This document shows positions 49,143 through 58,046 of a stretch of 64,000 nt of DNA, one piece after another. A model generated the notes under the pieces. The model searched no databases. It was not told the origin of the DNA and saw nothing but the letters and a program-made list of their open reading frames with translations. The stretch is from Allomesorhizobium sp043769475 (GTDB taxonomy: Bacteria; Pseudomonadota; Alphaproteobacteria; Rhizobiales; Rhizobiaceae), in contig NZ_CP171729.1 of the NCBI RefSeq assembly GCF_043769475.1, positions 1,054,001 to 1,118,000 on the forward strand, written 5' to 3'. The first letter of the stretch is position 1. Every line of letters starts with the position of its first letter. The position numbers and the translations under genes are program-made.

Positions 49143-50171
49143 ATGAAACACACTGTGAAAGTCATTCTCGGCGCGGCCGTGCTCGGAATGGCGGCTTCGG
49201 CCGCTTCCGCCGCCACGCTGGACGATGTCAAGGCGAAGGGGTTCGTGCAATGCGGCGTCAACACCGCTCTTGCCGGATTCTCGGCGCCGAATGACAAGGG
49301 CGAATGGACCGGCCTCGATGTCGATTTCTGCCGCGCGGTCGCGGCTGCCGTATTCGGCGACGGCACCAAGGTCAAGTTCACCGGCCTGAGTGCCAAGGAC
49401 CGCTTCACCGCACTGCAGTCGGGCGAAATCGACATCCTGTCACGCAATACGACCTGGACGGTCAACCGCGACACGGCGCTTGGTCTGAATTTCGGCGGCG
49501 TCACTTATTACGACGGCCAGGGTTTCATGATCAACGCCAAGAAGCTGCCCGGCGTTAATTCGGCGCTGCAGCTTTCCGGCGCCTCCGTTTGTGTCCAGGC
49601 GGGCACCACGACCGAATTGAACTTGGCGGACTACTTCAAGGCCAACAACCTCGAATACAATCCCGTTGTCTTCGAGAAATTCGAGGAGGCGAACGCCGCC
49701 TACGACGCGGGCCGTTGCGATGCCTATACGACGGACCAATCCGGCCTCTACGCGGTGCGCTTGCAGATGTCGGCGCCGGACGACCATGTCGTGCTGCCCG
49801 AGATCATCTCCAAGGAGCCGCTCGGACCCGCCGTGCGTCAGGGCGACGACCAGTGGTTCGACATCGTCAAATGGACCTATTTCGCGCTGCTCAACGCCGA
49901 GGAAGCGGGCGTCACCCAGGCCAATGTGGAGGAGATGAAGAACTCGCCCAACCCGGACATCAAGCGGCTGCTCGGCGTGGAGGCTGAGACGAAGATCGGC
50001 ACCGACCTCGGGCTCGACAATGCCTGGGTTGCCAACATCATCAAGGCTACCGGCAACTATGGCGAGATTTTCGAGCGTAACGTGGGCAAGGATAGCCAGC
50101 TGAAGATCGCGCGGGGCGTCAACGCCTTGTGGACCAAGGGTGGCCTTCAATACGGCATGCCCATCCGCTGA
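49143..50171 (+). CDS. aapJ: General L-amino-acid ABC transporter, substrate-binding protein
   Basis: A 342-residue periplasmic binding protein of the AapJ type: signal peptide (VILGAAVLGMAASAASA), then LDDVKAKGFVQCGVNTALAG, TGLDVDFCRAVAAAVFGDGT, DILSRNTTWTVNRDT and YTTDQSGLYAVRLQMSAPDD. AapJ binds a broad range of L-amino acids in rhizobia. The ATG at 49143 gives a normal signal peptide. It leads the aapJQMP operon. Confidence 0.95.
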   Translation: MKHTVKVILGAAVLGMAASAASAATLDDVKAKGFVQCGVNTALAGFSAPNDKGEWTGLDVDFCRAVAAAVFGDGTKVKFTGLSAKDRFTALQSGEIDILSRNTTWTVNRDTALGLNFGGVTYYDGQGFMINAKKLPGVNSALQLSGASVCVQAGTTTELNLADYFKANNLEYNPVVFEKFEEANAAYDAGRCDAYTTDQSGLYAVRLQMSAPDDHVVLPEIISKEPLGPAVRQGDDQWFDIVKWTYFALLNAEEAGVTQANVEEMKNSPNPDIKRLLGVEAETKIGTDLGLDNAWVANIIKATGNYGEIFERNVGKDSQLKIARGVNALWTKGGLQYGMPIR

Positions 50172-50181
50172 CCGCCGCACG

Positions 50182-50220
50182 GGCCGGAGGGGATTTCCCT
50201 TCCGGCCTTTGGGTCTTTTT
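50182..50220 (+). terminator. Attenuating hairpin between aapJ and aapQ
   Basis: GGCCGGAGGG pairs with CCCTTCCGGCC (one bulge), followed by TTTGGGTCTTTTT. It would reduce read-through so that the binding protein is made in excess over the membrane subunits. Confidence 0.6.
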
Positions 50221-50246
50221 GCCCCAGTCATAGGAAGGGGAACCCT

Positions 50247-51434
50247 GTGGCGACCCAAGACATCCTGCACGCTGAGCCTGCCAAGGCTTCGATCCTCTAT
50301 GATCCCAAGGTGCGCAGCCTGGTGTTCCAGGTGGTGCTCCTTGTGCTGCTGGTTCTCGGCGTCTGGTGGATCGTCGACAATACGATCGAGAACCTGCGTC
50401 GCTCGAACATCTCGACCGGTTTCGCCTTTCTTCGGGGTCGTGCCGGATTCGATATTTCGGACAGGCTGGTAGACTATTCGTCGGACTCCTCCTACGGCCG
50501 CGCGCTGCTCATCGGGTTTCTGAACACCCTGGTGATTGCCATCACCGGCATTATCGCGGCCACGATCATCGGCTTCCTGGTCGGCATTGGCCGGCTGTCC
50601 CACAACTGGTTGATCCGGAAGATCGCCACGGTCTATGTCGAGTTGTTCCGCAACATCCCGCCGCTGCTCGTTATTCTCTTCTGGTATCAGGGTGTGCTCG
50701 CGCTGCTGCCGGCGGTGCGCGACAGCTACGGGCTGCCGTTCGGCTCTTACCTGAACAATCGCGGTTTTTATTTTCCGAAGCTCATCTGGGGCGAGGGCGC
50801 CTGGCTTATCCTCGCCGGTCTTGTTCTCGGCGTCGCATTCAGCTGGTTCGTCGCCTACCGTGCGCGCCAACGGCAGATGGCGACGGGGCAGCAATTCCCG
50901 GTGTTTCTGACCAGCCTGGCGCTGATTATCGGCATGCCGTTGCTCGGACTTGTCCTCGGCGGCTTCCCGGTCACCCTCGATTTTCCGCAGAAGGGCACTT
51001 TCAATCTGACCGGCGGAACCAATGTGAAGCCCGAGTTCCTGTCGCTTTTCCTCGCGCTTTCCTTCTACACGGCGGCCTTTATCGCCGAGATCGTGCGTGC
51101 CGGCATTGTCGGCGTCAGCAAGGGGCAAACCGAAGCCTATTCGGCGCTTGGGCTTAGTTCGGGGCAAGGTCTCAGGCTGGTCATCATTCCGCAGGCGATG
51201 CGTATCATCATCCCGCCACTGACCAGCCAGTTTCTCAACCTGACCAAGAACTCGTCGCTGGCGGTGGCGATCGGTTATCCCGACCTCTACGCGATCGGCG
51301 GGACCATCCTCAACCAGACCGGCCAGGCGATCGAGATCGTCGCCATTTTCATGGTCATCTATTTGAGCTTGAGCCTGCTGACGTCGCTGTTCATGAACTG
51401 GTTCAACGCCAAGATGGCGCTCAAGGAGAGATGA
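50247..51434 (+). CDS. aapQ: Amino-acid ABC transporter permease AapQ
   Basis: A 395-residue permease of the HisMQ group: N-terminal TM (VVLLVLLVLGVWWIVDN), then LIGFLNTLVIAITGIIAATI, ELFRNIPPLLVILFWYQG and the EAA loop region VSKGQTEAYSALGLSSGQGL. The GTG start at 50247 follows GGAAGGGG. Pairs with AapM. Confidence 0.94.
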   Translation: MATQDILHAEPAKASILYDPKVRSLVFQVVLLVLLVLGVWWIVDNTIENLRRSNISTGFAFLRGRAGFDISDRLVDYSSDSSYGRALLIGFLNTLVIAITGIIAATIIGFLVGIGRLSHNWLIRKIATVYVELFRNIPPLLVILFWYQGVLALLPAVRDSYGLPFGSYLNNRGFYFPKLIWGEGAWLILAGLVLGVAFSWFVAYRARQRQMATGQQFPVFLTSLALIIGMPLLGLVLGGFPVTLDFPQKGTFNLTGGTNVKPEFLSLFLALSFYTAAFIAEIVRAGIVGVSKGQTEAYSALGLSSGQGLRLVIIPQAMRIIIPPLTSQFLNLTKNSSLAVAIGYPDLYAIGGTILNQTGQAIEIVAIFMVIYLSLSLLTSLFMNWFNAKMALKER

Positions 51435-51437
51435 GCC

Positions 51438-52598
51438 ATGGATGAACATGATCTCTCCTGGGTGCGCACCGAGATGACGCTTGCGCAAGCCGCGCCGCGG
51501 TCGGAGGTTGGACTGGCGGCATGGGCCCGCAAGAACCTTTTCGCGTCGCCCCTGGATTCCGCCTTGACGATTCTTGCGGCGCTGGCACTCGCATGGGCGC
51601 TGCCGCAGATACTGAACTGGTTGTTTTTCAGCGCCGTATGGAGCGGCGCCGACCGTACGGCCTGCCTGACAACCGAACAGGGCGGCCAGCTTCCGGTCGG
51701 CTGGTCGGGTGCATGCTGGCCGTTTGTAAGCGGCAGGTTCGGACAGTTCATGTTCGGTCGCTATCCGCTCGACGAGCGCTGGAGAGTCATTCTTACCGGC
51801 ATCATTTTCGTTGCATTGCTGGTGCCGCTGCTCACCCCGCGCGCACCGTTCAAGCGACTGAATGCGATCCTGTTTTTCGCAATTTTTCCCTTCGTCGCGT
51901 TCGTCCTGCTCCTTGGCGGGTATTTTGGACTGCCCTATGTCGAAACGCCGCTTTGGGGCGGCCTGATGGTCACGCTGGTGATCTCTTATGTAGGCATCGT
52001 GGTGTCCCTGCCGCTCGGCATACTTCTGGCGCTGGGGCGGCGCTCCAAAATGCCCGCAGTGAAACTGTTGTCGGTGATCTTCATCGAGGCCATTCGCGGC
52101 GTGCCGCTGGTGACGGTGCTGTTCATGGCGAGTTTCATGCTGCCGCTGTTCGTTCCGCCCGGCATAACCTTCGACAAGCTGCTGCGGGCGCTGATCGGCG
52201 TCGCCTTGTTCGCCTCCGCCTACATGGCCGAGGTGGTACGAGGCGGCCTGCAGGCGATCCCCAGGGGCCAGTATGAAGGCGCCGATTCGCTTGGCCTCAG
52301 CTATTTGCAGAAGACGCGGCTCATCATCCTGCCGCAGGCGATCAAGCTCGTCATTCCGGGTATCGTTAACACCTTCATCGGTCTGTTCAAGGACACGACG
52401 CTGGTGCTGATCATTTCGATGTTCGACTTGCTCGGTGTGGTGAAGCAGAACATTTCGGGCGATCCGACCTGGGCAACGCCGCAGACCGCCAAAACCGGGT
52501 ACGTCTTTGCCGCCGCGGTCTTTTGGATGTTCTGCTTCGGCATGTCGCGCTATTCCATGTACATGGAACGCCGGCTCGATACCGGCCACAAACGATAA
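51438..52598 (+). CDS. aapM: Amino-acid ABC transporter permease AapM
   Basis: A 386-residue permease: long N-terminal cytosolic and periplasmic part with CLTTEQGGQLPVGWSGACW, then YVGIVVSLPLGILLALGRRS, EAIRGVPLVTVLFMASFMLP and the EAA loop IPRGQYEGADSLGLSYLQKT. It begins 3 bp after aapQ. Together AapQ and AapM form the membrane channel. Confidence 0.94.
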   Translation: MDEHDLSWVRTEMTLAQAAPRSEVGLAAWARKNLFASPLDSALTILAALALAWALPQILNWLFFSAVWSGADRTACLTTEQGGQLPVGWSGACWPFVSGRFGQFMFGRYPLDERWRVILTGIIFVALLVPLLTPRAPFKRLNAILFFAIFPFVAFVLLLGGYFGLPYVETPLWGGLMVTLVISYVGIVVSLPLGILLALGRRSKMPAVKLLSVIFIEAIRGVPLVTVLFMASFMLPLFVPPGITFDKLLRALIGVALFASAYMAEVVRGGLQAIPRGQYEGADSLGLSYLQKTRLIILPQAIKLVIPGIVNTFIGLFKDTTLVLIISMFDLLGVVKQNISGDPTWATPQTAKTGYVFAAAVFWMFCFGMSRYSMYMERRLDTGHKR

Positions 52599-52617
52599 AA
52601 GATAAGGGGAACTGCCG

Positions 52618-53421
52618 ATGGTCATCGAAAACGCAGTCAGCGCCGACGAGATCAAAGTCGATGTCAAGAAAATGCATGTCTCCGACACCGATGTCGCCAT
52701 CGACATCGTCAACATGCACAAATGGTACGGCGATTTCCACGTCCTCAAGGACATCAATCTGAGAGTGATGCGCGGCGAGCGTATCGTCGTGTGCGGCCCT
52801 TCCGGTTCGGGCAAATCGACGATGATCCGCTGCATCAACCGGCTGGAAGAGCACCAGAAGGGCAAGATCATCGTCGATGGCAAGGAACTGACCAACGACC
52901 TGAAGAAGATCGACGAGGTCCGCCGCGAAGTCGGCATGGTGTTCCAGCATTTCAACCTGTTTCCGCACCTGACGATCCTGGAAAACTGCACGCTGGCGCC
53001 GATCTGGGTGCGCAAGACGCCGAAGAAACAGGCCGAAGAGATCGCCATGCACTTCCTGACCCGGGTGAAGATACCGGAGCAGGCCAACAAATATCCGGGC
53101 CAGCTTTCGGGCGGCCAGCAACAGCGCGTGGCGATAGCGCGTTCGCTGTGCATGAATCCGCGCATCATGCTGTTCGACGAGCCGACCTCGGCGCTCGATC
53201 CCGAGATGATCAAGGAAGTGCTGGAGACCATGGTCAGCCTCGCCGAGGAAGGCATGACCATGATTTGCGTGACGCACGAAATGGGATTTGCCCGCAAGGT
53301 CGCCAACCGGGTGATCTTCATGGATCAGGGCCAGATCGTCGAGCAGAACATGCCGAGCCAGTTCTTCGACAACCCGCAGCACGAGCGCACGAAACTGTTC
53401 CTGAGCCAGATTTTGCACTAG
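52618..53421 (+). CDS. aapP: Amino-acid ABC transporter ATPase AapP
   Basis: A 267-residue ABC ATPase: Walker A GPSGSGKST, Q-loop VFQHFNLFPHL, signature LSGGQQQRVAIAR, Walker B IMLFDEPTSALDPEM and H-loop CVTHEMGF. The N-terminal 20 residues (SADEIKVDVKKMHVSDTDVA) are a rhizobial extension. AGGGGAACTGCCG precedes the ATG. Last gene of the aap operon. Confidence 0.95.
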   Translation: MVIENAVSADEIKVDVKKMHVSDTDVAIDIVNMHKWYGDFHVLKDINLRVMRGERIVVCGPSGSGKSTMIRCINRLEEHQKGKIIVDGKELTNDLKKIDEVRREVGMVFQHFNLFPHLTILENCTLAPIWVRKTPKKQAEEIAMHFLTRVKIPEQANKYPGQLSGGQQQRVAIARSLCMNPRIMLFDEPTSALDPEMIKEVLETMVSLAEEGMTMICVTHEMGFARKVANRVIFMDQGQIVEQNMPSQFFDNPQHERTKLFLSQILH

Positions 53422-53524
53422 GCGAAGGCTGCTCTGGTGGAACGCCGGCGTCAAAGCGCCGGCTTCGCCTCGCAGCGCCATAATTCAGCAGACCATTCAC
53501 GCAGTTCTTCGTCCATGGGGGATC

Positions 53525-54196
53525 ATGAGAAAGTTTGCGCGGCGGCTTTGCCTGGCAGTCGTCGCCACAGCATTCGCGGTTGCGTTGGGAATGCTGGTTC
53601 CACGCCCGATCTTTTCCGCCGCCGAGGCTGAGGACGCTGCCGCAACGCGGCGTATCCTGGTGCTGACCAATCCGATACACACCGATATCGCGATTCCCAT
53701 CGACGCCCGCATACGTGACAAGTTTGCGTTTCTGGAACAGGCCGGCATTCCGGCGGGTCATCACGATGCCCGCTGGCTGGTTTTTGGCTGGGGTGGGCGC
53801 GCCTTCTATCTTGAAACGCCGGCTTGGAGCGAGTTGAAGCCGCTCCCTGTATTTAAGGCGCTGACGCTCGACCGCTCGGTCATGCATGTCGATGTAGCCG
53901 GCGAGATAGCGGAACCGCACCCCGCGGTCACCGGCTTCGATGCGAGCGAAGCCGAGTTCGACCGTCTCGTCGACTTCATCGCCGACAGCTTCGAGCGTGG
54001 GGAGGATGGGCCGATCCTTATTGCCGGCGCCGAATACGGCTCAGACGACCGGTTTTTTGAATCAAAAGGCTATTTCAACGCGTTCGCCGGTTGCAACACC
54101 TGGACCGCACGGGCGCTGCGCGAGGCAGGACTAAGGACCGGATGGTGGAATCCGCTGCCCGCGACACTGGCTGTGTCGCTACGGCTCTACAATTGA
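53525..54196 (+). CDS. DUF2459 (TIGR02117) family protein
   Basis: A 223-residue exported protein with an N-terminal hydrophobic anchor (LCLAVVATAFAVALGML). Key stretches: VLTNPIHTDIAIPIDARIRD, WLVFGWGGRAFYLETPAW, EYGSDDRFFESKGYFNAFAG and NTWTARALREAGLRTGWWN. A Cys-Asn-Thr-Trp segment and His-rich strand resemble the DUF2459 family, whose members are often near urease genes; none is here. Role unknown. Confidence 0.78.
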   Translation: MRKFARRLCLAVVATAFAVALGMLVPRPIFSAAEAEDAAATRRILVLTNPIHTDIAIPIDARIRDKFAFLEQAGIPAGHHDARWLVFGWGGRAFYLETPAWSELKPLPVFKALTLDRSVMHVDVAGEIAEPHPAVTGFDASEAEFDRLVDFIADSFERGEDGPILIAGAEYGSDDRFFESKGYFNAFAGCNTWTARALREAGLRTGWWNPLPATLAVSLRLYN

Positions 54197-54203
54197 CCTT
54201 CTG

Positions 54204-55418
54204 TCAGAGTTCACTGGGCTCCCATCCGTAGAGCCAGTCGAGGTCGGCGGCGAGTTTTTCGGGCGGACGCGTCTTCAGCACCAGATTTCGCGCGAGCGCC
54301 ACCGGCCCGGATGCGTGCCAGGCGAAGCGGTTGAACGCCCCGCGCCGCGCGACTTTTTCGACGCGTGGGCGGCGGGCGGCCTCCCAAGCGGCAAGCGCTT
54401 TAGCGAGATTGTCGGGAGCGGCTGCGACGTTGGCGGCCAGCGTCCAGGCATCTTCGACAGCCATGGCCGCGCCCTGCGCCGCAAATGGCGTCATCGCATG
54501 GGCGGCGTCACCGATCAGCGCTACGCCGGGGAAAGTCCAGGGCGGCCTGCGGTCGACCGTGTGGACAGGCCATGCGGTCCATGGGCCGGCCTCGTCGGCG
54601 AGCCGGGAAAGCACCGGTGCGGTGGAGCGCATCGCCCTTCTGAGCGGCGCGACGTCCGCTTGGCCCGACCAGGTCTCGGCAAACCCTCGGGCAGGCGTGA
54701 AGGCGGCAAGGTTGATTGCCGCGCCGCCGCGAACCGGATAGGCGATAAGGTGGAAGCCGCTGTGCAGAAAGGCGGTAACCGCGTCCGCGGACGTGATCTC
54801 GACCAGCGCCCTGCCGGCCGGGCTGTCCGAAGGCAGCGTCGTCCGCCAGGCGACTTCCCCGGAATAGCGGCTCTGGCGCGATCGGCTGAAATGCGCCCGC
54901 ACTGCCGACCTGACGCCGTCGGCCCCGACAAGCAGCAGCCCGCCTGCTTCGCTTCGCCCGGCCTCGCCGGCGATTGTCACCACGACGCCGGCGCTCGATT
55001 GCGCCAGGCCGGTAACGGCCGCGCCCGTGACCAGGCGGATGCCGGATGTCTCGTTGACCCGTGAAAGCAGCGCGCCTTGCAGGTCGGCACGGTGCAGCGC
55101 GAGGTAGGGGGCGTTCCAGCGCCTTTCGGCGGCCTCGCCGAGCGGCACCCGAGCAAGCTCGGCGAGCGTGCGGCCGTCGCGCAGGAGCACGGCACTCGGA
55201 CGCACGGCAGTCTCAAGCAGCGCAGGAAGCACGCCAAGCCGACCGAGGATGCGGGTCGCGTTGGGCGAGAGCTGGATGCCGGCCCCGACTTCTTCCAGTT
55301 GCGGCGCGCGCTCGAACACCTGAACGGAAAAGCCGCGCGACGCGAAGGCCAGAGCGGCGGCAAGCCCTGCAATGCCCGCGCCGGCGATGATGATCTGGTT
55401 TTGCGGCGTACCGTTCAC
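54204..55418 (-). CDS. FAD-dependent monooxygenase (salicylate hydroxylase-like)
   Basis: A 404-residue group A flavoprotein monooxygenase. FAD-binding motifs are IIIAGAGIAGLAAALAFASR (GxGxxG) and VALIGDAAHAMTPFAAQGAA (GD motif), with LVGADGVRSAVRAHF (DG motif) in between. The C-terminal EDAWTLAANVAA is typical of salicylate/3-hydroxybenzoate hydroxylases. The aromatic substrate cannot be told from sequence. It is convergent with the DUF2459 gene (7 bp) and downstream of the NDUFS6-type gene. Confidence 0.88.
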   Translation of the reverse strand: MNGTPQNQIIIAGAGIAGLAAALAFASRGFSVQVFERAPQLEEVGAGIQLSPNATRILGRLGVLPALLETAVRPSAVLLRDGRTLAELARVPLGEAAERRWNAPYLALHRADLQGALLSRVNETSGIRLVTGAAVTGLAQSSAGVVVTIAGEAGRSEAGGLLLVGADGVRSAVRAHFSRSRQSRYSGEVAWRTTLPSDSPAGRALVEITSADAVTAFLHSGFHLIAYPVRGGAAINLAAFTPARGFAETWSGQADVAPLRRAMRSTAPVLSRLADEAGPWTAWPVHTVDRRPPWTFPGVALIGDAAHAMTPFAAQGAAMAVEDAWTLAANVAAAPDNLAKALAAWEAARRPRVEKVARRGAFNRFAWHASGPVALARNLVLKTRPPEKLAADLDWLYGWEPSEL

Positions 55419-55442
55419 CGGACGGCCGGACCGGACGTCCGG

Positions 55443-55685
55443 TCAGGCGGCGCGGTGATAGAAGCTGCCTTCCGGCCGCGTTTCATCGGTCCTCAGCGAA
55501 GCGTTGAAGCGAAAGAGGGTCGAGCAATAGGGGCAGACGATCTCGGAATCGCTCCCTATATCAAGGAAGACATGCGGATGGTCGAAGGGCGGATTGGCGC
55601 CGACGCACATGAATTCCTTGACGCCGATTTCGATGACGGGGTGGCCCGCATCGTTCTGAAAGTGGGGAATGGTGCCGCCGGCCAT
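55443..55685 (-). CDS. Zinc-finger protein, NDUFS6-type complex I subunit
   Basis: An 80-residue zf-CHCC protein: HPVIEIGVKEFMCVGANPPF, DHPHVFLDIGSDSEIVCPYC and STLFRFNAS, with Cys, His, Cys, Cys zinc ligands. Alphaproteobacterial homologues correspond to mitochondrial NDUFS6 of complex I. The ATG at 55685 is chosen (GGAGACAAAG upstream). Co-directional with the monooxygenase, 24 bp apart. Confidence 0.85.
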   Translation of the reverse strand: MAGGTIPHFQNDAGHPVIEIGVKEFMCVGANPPFDHPHVFLDIGSDSEIVCPYCSTLFRFNASLRTDETRPEGSFYHRAA

Positions 55686-55841
55686 CTTTGTCTCCTGTCG
55701 CTTGCGCGTCGCGTCATAGCAAGCGCTTGCAGCATAGCCAATCCGTTTGCAAGACATGTGAAATGAAACTGTCGCAAAAGCCTGTCAGAAGCTAAGCTGA
55801 GCCGGATAACGGCCGAGAGCGATGCAAGGGACTACGGGAAC

Positions 55842-58046
55842 ATGAACGAACTAAAGCCGGTCCAGTCCGAATTCATCACGGTCGCCCCTGATGGCGAAGC
55901 GGGCTACGGCAATCCCGACCGCTTCGTCAACCGCGAGTTCTCCTGGCTGCAGTTCAATCGCCGGGTGTTGGAGGAATCGCTCAATCCGCGTCATCCGGCG
56001 CTGGAGCGCGTGCGCTTCCTGTCGATCTCGGCCGACAATCTCGATGAGTTTTTCATGGTCCGCGTCGCCGGCCTCGCCGGCCAGATCCGCGAGGGGATCA
56101 CGCTCAGGAGCCCCGATGGCCGCACGCCGGAACAGCAGCTCGAGCAGTTGCTGGTCGAGGTCGGGCGTCTGCAGGAGGACCAGCAGAAGAGCCTGTCCAT
56201 GCTGATGAGCCTCCTGAAGAAGGAAGGCATCGAGATCGTGACAGCGGAGGCGTTGAGCAAGGACGAGAAGGGCTGGCTGGAAAGCCATTTCCAGGAGCAG
56301 GTTTTTCCGGTTCTGACGCCGCTTTCCATTGACCCGGCGCATCCGTTCCCGTTCATTCCCAATCTCGGCTTCTCGATCGCGCTGCAGCTCCGCCACCGCA
56401 AGAATAACGAGCAGATGACGGCGCTGCTGCGCCTGCCGGTGGCGCTCAAGCGCTACATCAGGCTGCCCGACCGCAAGGGCTCGGTTCGCTTTATCCCGAT
56501 CGAGGAAACCGTCGGCGTTTTCATCGGCAGGCTTTTCCCGGGCTACGAGGTCAAGGGATCTGGCACCTTCCGCATCATCCGCGACAGCGATATCGAGGTC
56601 GAGGAGGAGGCCGAAGATCTGGTGCAGCTCTTCGAAACGGCGCTCAAGCGGCGGCGGCGCGGCTCGGTCATCCGTATCGAATTCGACGCGCAGATGCCGT
56701 GGGAGCTGCGCGACTTCGTGGCTGGGGAGCTAGGTGTGTCGGGCAGCCGCATAAGCGTGCTGACCGGCCCGCTGGCGCTCAACCAGATTTCGGAAATCGT
56801 CGCCATTCCTCGCGACGATCTGAAGTTTCCACCCTACAATCCGCGGTTTCCGGAGCGCATCCGCGAGCATGGCGGCGACTGCTTTGCAGCCATCCGCGAG
56901 AAGGACATCATCGTCCACCACCCCTACGAATCCTTCGACGTGGTCGTGCAGTTCCTGCGCCAGGCAGCCGCCGACAACGAAGTCGTCGCCATCAAGCAGA
57001 CGCTCTACCGCACTTCCAACGACAGCCCGATCGTGCGCGCGCTGATCGACGCGGCCGAGGCGGGCAAGTCGGTCACGGCGCTTGTCGAGCTCAAGGCGCG
57101 CTTCGACGAGGAGGCCAATATCCGCTGGGCCCGCGACCTGGAGCGGGCCGGTGTGCAGGTTGTGTTCGGCTTCCTGGAGCTGAAGACCCATTCGAAAATG
57201 TCACTGGTGGTTCGGCGTGAGGACGGCCGCCTGCGTAGCTACGTCCATCTCGGCACCGGCAACTACCACCCGATCACCGCGCGAATCTACACCGACCTAT
57301 CCTTTTTCACCACCGACCCGCTGATTGCCCGCGACGTCGCGCAACTGTTCAATTTCATCACCGGCTATGCCGAACCCACTGAGGAAATGCGTCTGGCGAT
57401 TTCGCCATTTACACTGAGAAGCCGCATTTTGAAGCACATCGCGGATGAAATAACGCATGCGCGAGAAGGCCGCCCCGCGCGCATCTGGATGAAGATGAAT
57501 TCGCTGGTCGATCCGGTCATCATAGACGCCCTTTACGACGCCAGTCGCGCCGGCGTCGAAATCGATCTCGTGGTGCGCGGCATATGCTGCCTCAGGCCGC
57601 AGGTGCCGGGCCTGTCGGAGAATATCAGGGTAAAATCGATCGTCGGCCGCTTCCTGGAGCACAGCCGCATCTACTGCTTCGGCAACGGACACGGCCTGCC
57701 GTCGGACGAGGCGATCGTCTATATCAGTTCGGCCGATCTGATGCCGCGCAACCTCGATCGCCGCGTCGAGACGATGGTGCCGATCACCAATCCGACCGTG
57801 CACGAACAGGTGCTCGGCCAGATTATGCTCGGCAACCTTGTGGACAACCAGCAAAGTTTCGAAGTATTGCCTGACGGCACCTCGCGGCGCGTGACGCTGG
57901 ACGAGGGCGAGGAACCGTTCAACGCGCAGGAATATTTCATGACCAATCCGAGCCTTTCGGGACGGGGTGACGCGCTGAAGTCGCATGCCCCCAAGCGCAT
58001 CGCGCAGTTCAAGCGCCGCAAGAAAACCATCGCGTCCGTCGACTGA
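55842..58046 (+). CDS. ppk: Polyphosphate kinase 1
   Basis: A 734-residue PPK1, which reversibly polymerises the gamma-phosphate of ATP to polyphosphate. All parts are seen: N domain (RFVNREFSWLQFNRRVLEES), head (RDSDIEVEEEAEDLVQLFE), and C1/C2 domains with the autophosphorylated histidine in LELKTHSKMSLVVRRE, plus HLGTGNYHPITARIYTDLSF and SSADLMPRNLDRRVE. Its stop overlaps the ppx start by one base (TGATG), coupling synthesis and degradation. Confidence 0.97.
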   Translation: MNELKPVQSEFITVAPDGEAGYGNPDRFVNREFSWLQFNRRVLEESLNPRHPALERVRFLSISADNLDEFFMVRVAGLAGQIREGITLRSPDGRTPEQQLEQLLVEVGRLQEDQQKSLSMLMSLLKKEGIEIVTAEALSKDEKGWLESHFQEQVFPVLTPLSIDPAHPFPFIPNLGFSIALQLRHRKNNEQMTALLRLPVALKRYIRLPDRKGSVRFIPIEETVGVFIGRLFPGYEVKGSGTFRIIRDSDIEVEEEAEDLVQLFETALKRRRRGSVIRIEFDAQMPWELRDFVAGELGVSGSRISVLTGPLALNQISEIVAIPRDDLKFPPYNPRFPERIREHGGDCFAAIREKDIIVHHPYESFDVVVQFLRQAAADNEVVAIKQTLYRTSNDSPIVRALIDAAEAGKSVTALVELKARFDEEANIRWARDLERAGVQVVFGFLELKTHSKMSLVVRREDGRLRSYVHLGTGNYHPITARIYTDLSFFTTDPLIARDVAQLFNFITGYAEPTEEMRLAISPFTLRSRILKHIADEITHAREGRPARIWMKMNSLVDPVIIDALYDASRAGVEIDLVVRGICCLRPQVPGLSENIRVKSIVGRFLEHSRIYCFGNGHGLPSDEAIVYISSADLMPRNLDRRVETMVPITNPTVHEQVLGQIMLGNLVDNQQSFEVLPDGTSRRVTLDEGEEPFNAQEYFMTNPSLSGRGDALKSHAPKRIAQFKRRKKTIASVD

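Noticed and set aside
49440..53321. A 1,293-residue open frame on the minus strand across the aap operon
   Set aside because: It is the antisense shadow of aapJ, aapQ, aapM and aapP in GC-rich DNA, with biased composition and no domain.
55769..55788. Possible Pho box upstream of ppk
   Set aside because: Two CTGTC half-sites occur (55769 and 55782), but their 13-bp spacing differs from the 11-bp period of Pho boxes and the third positions do not match.
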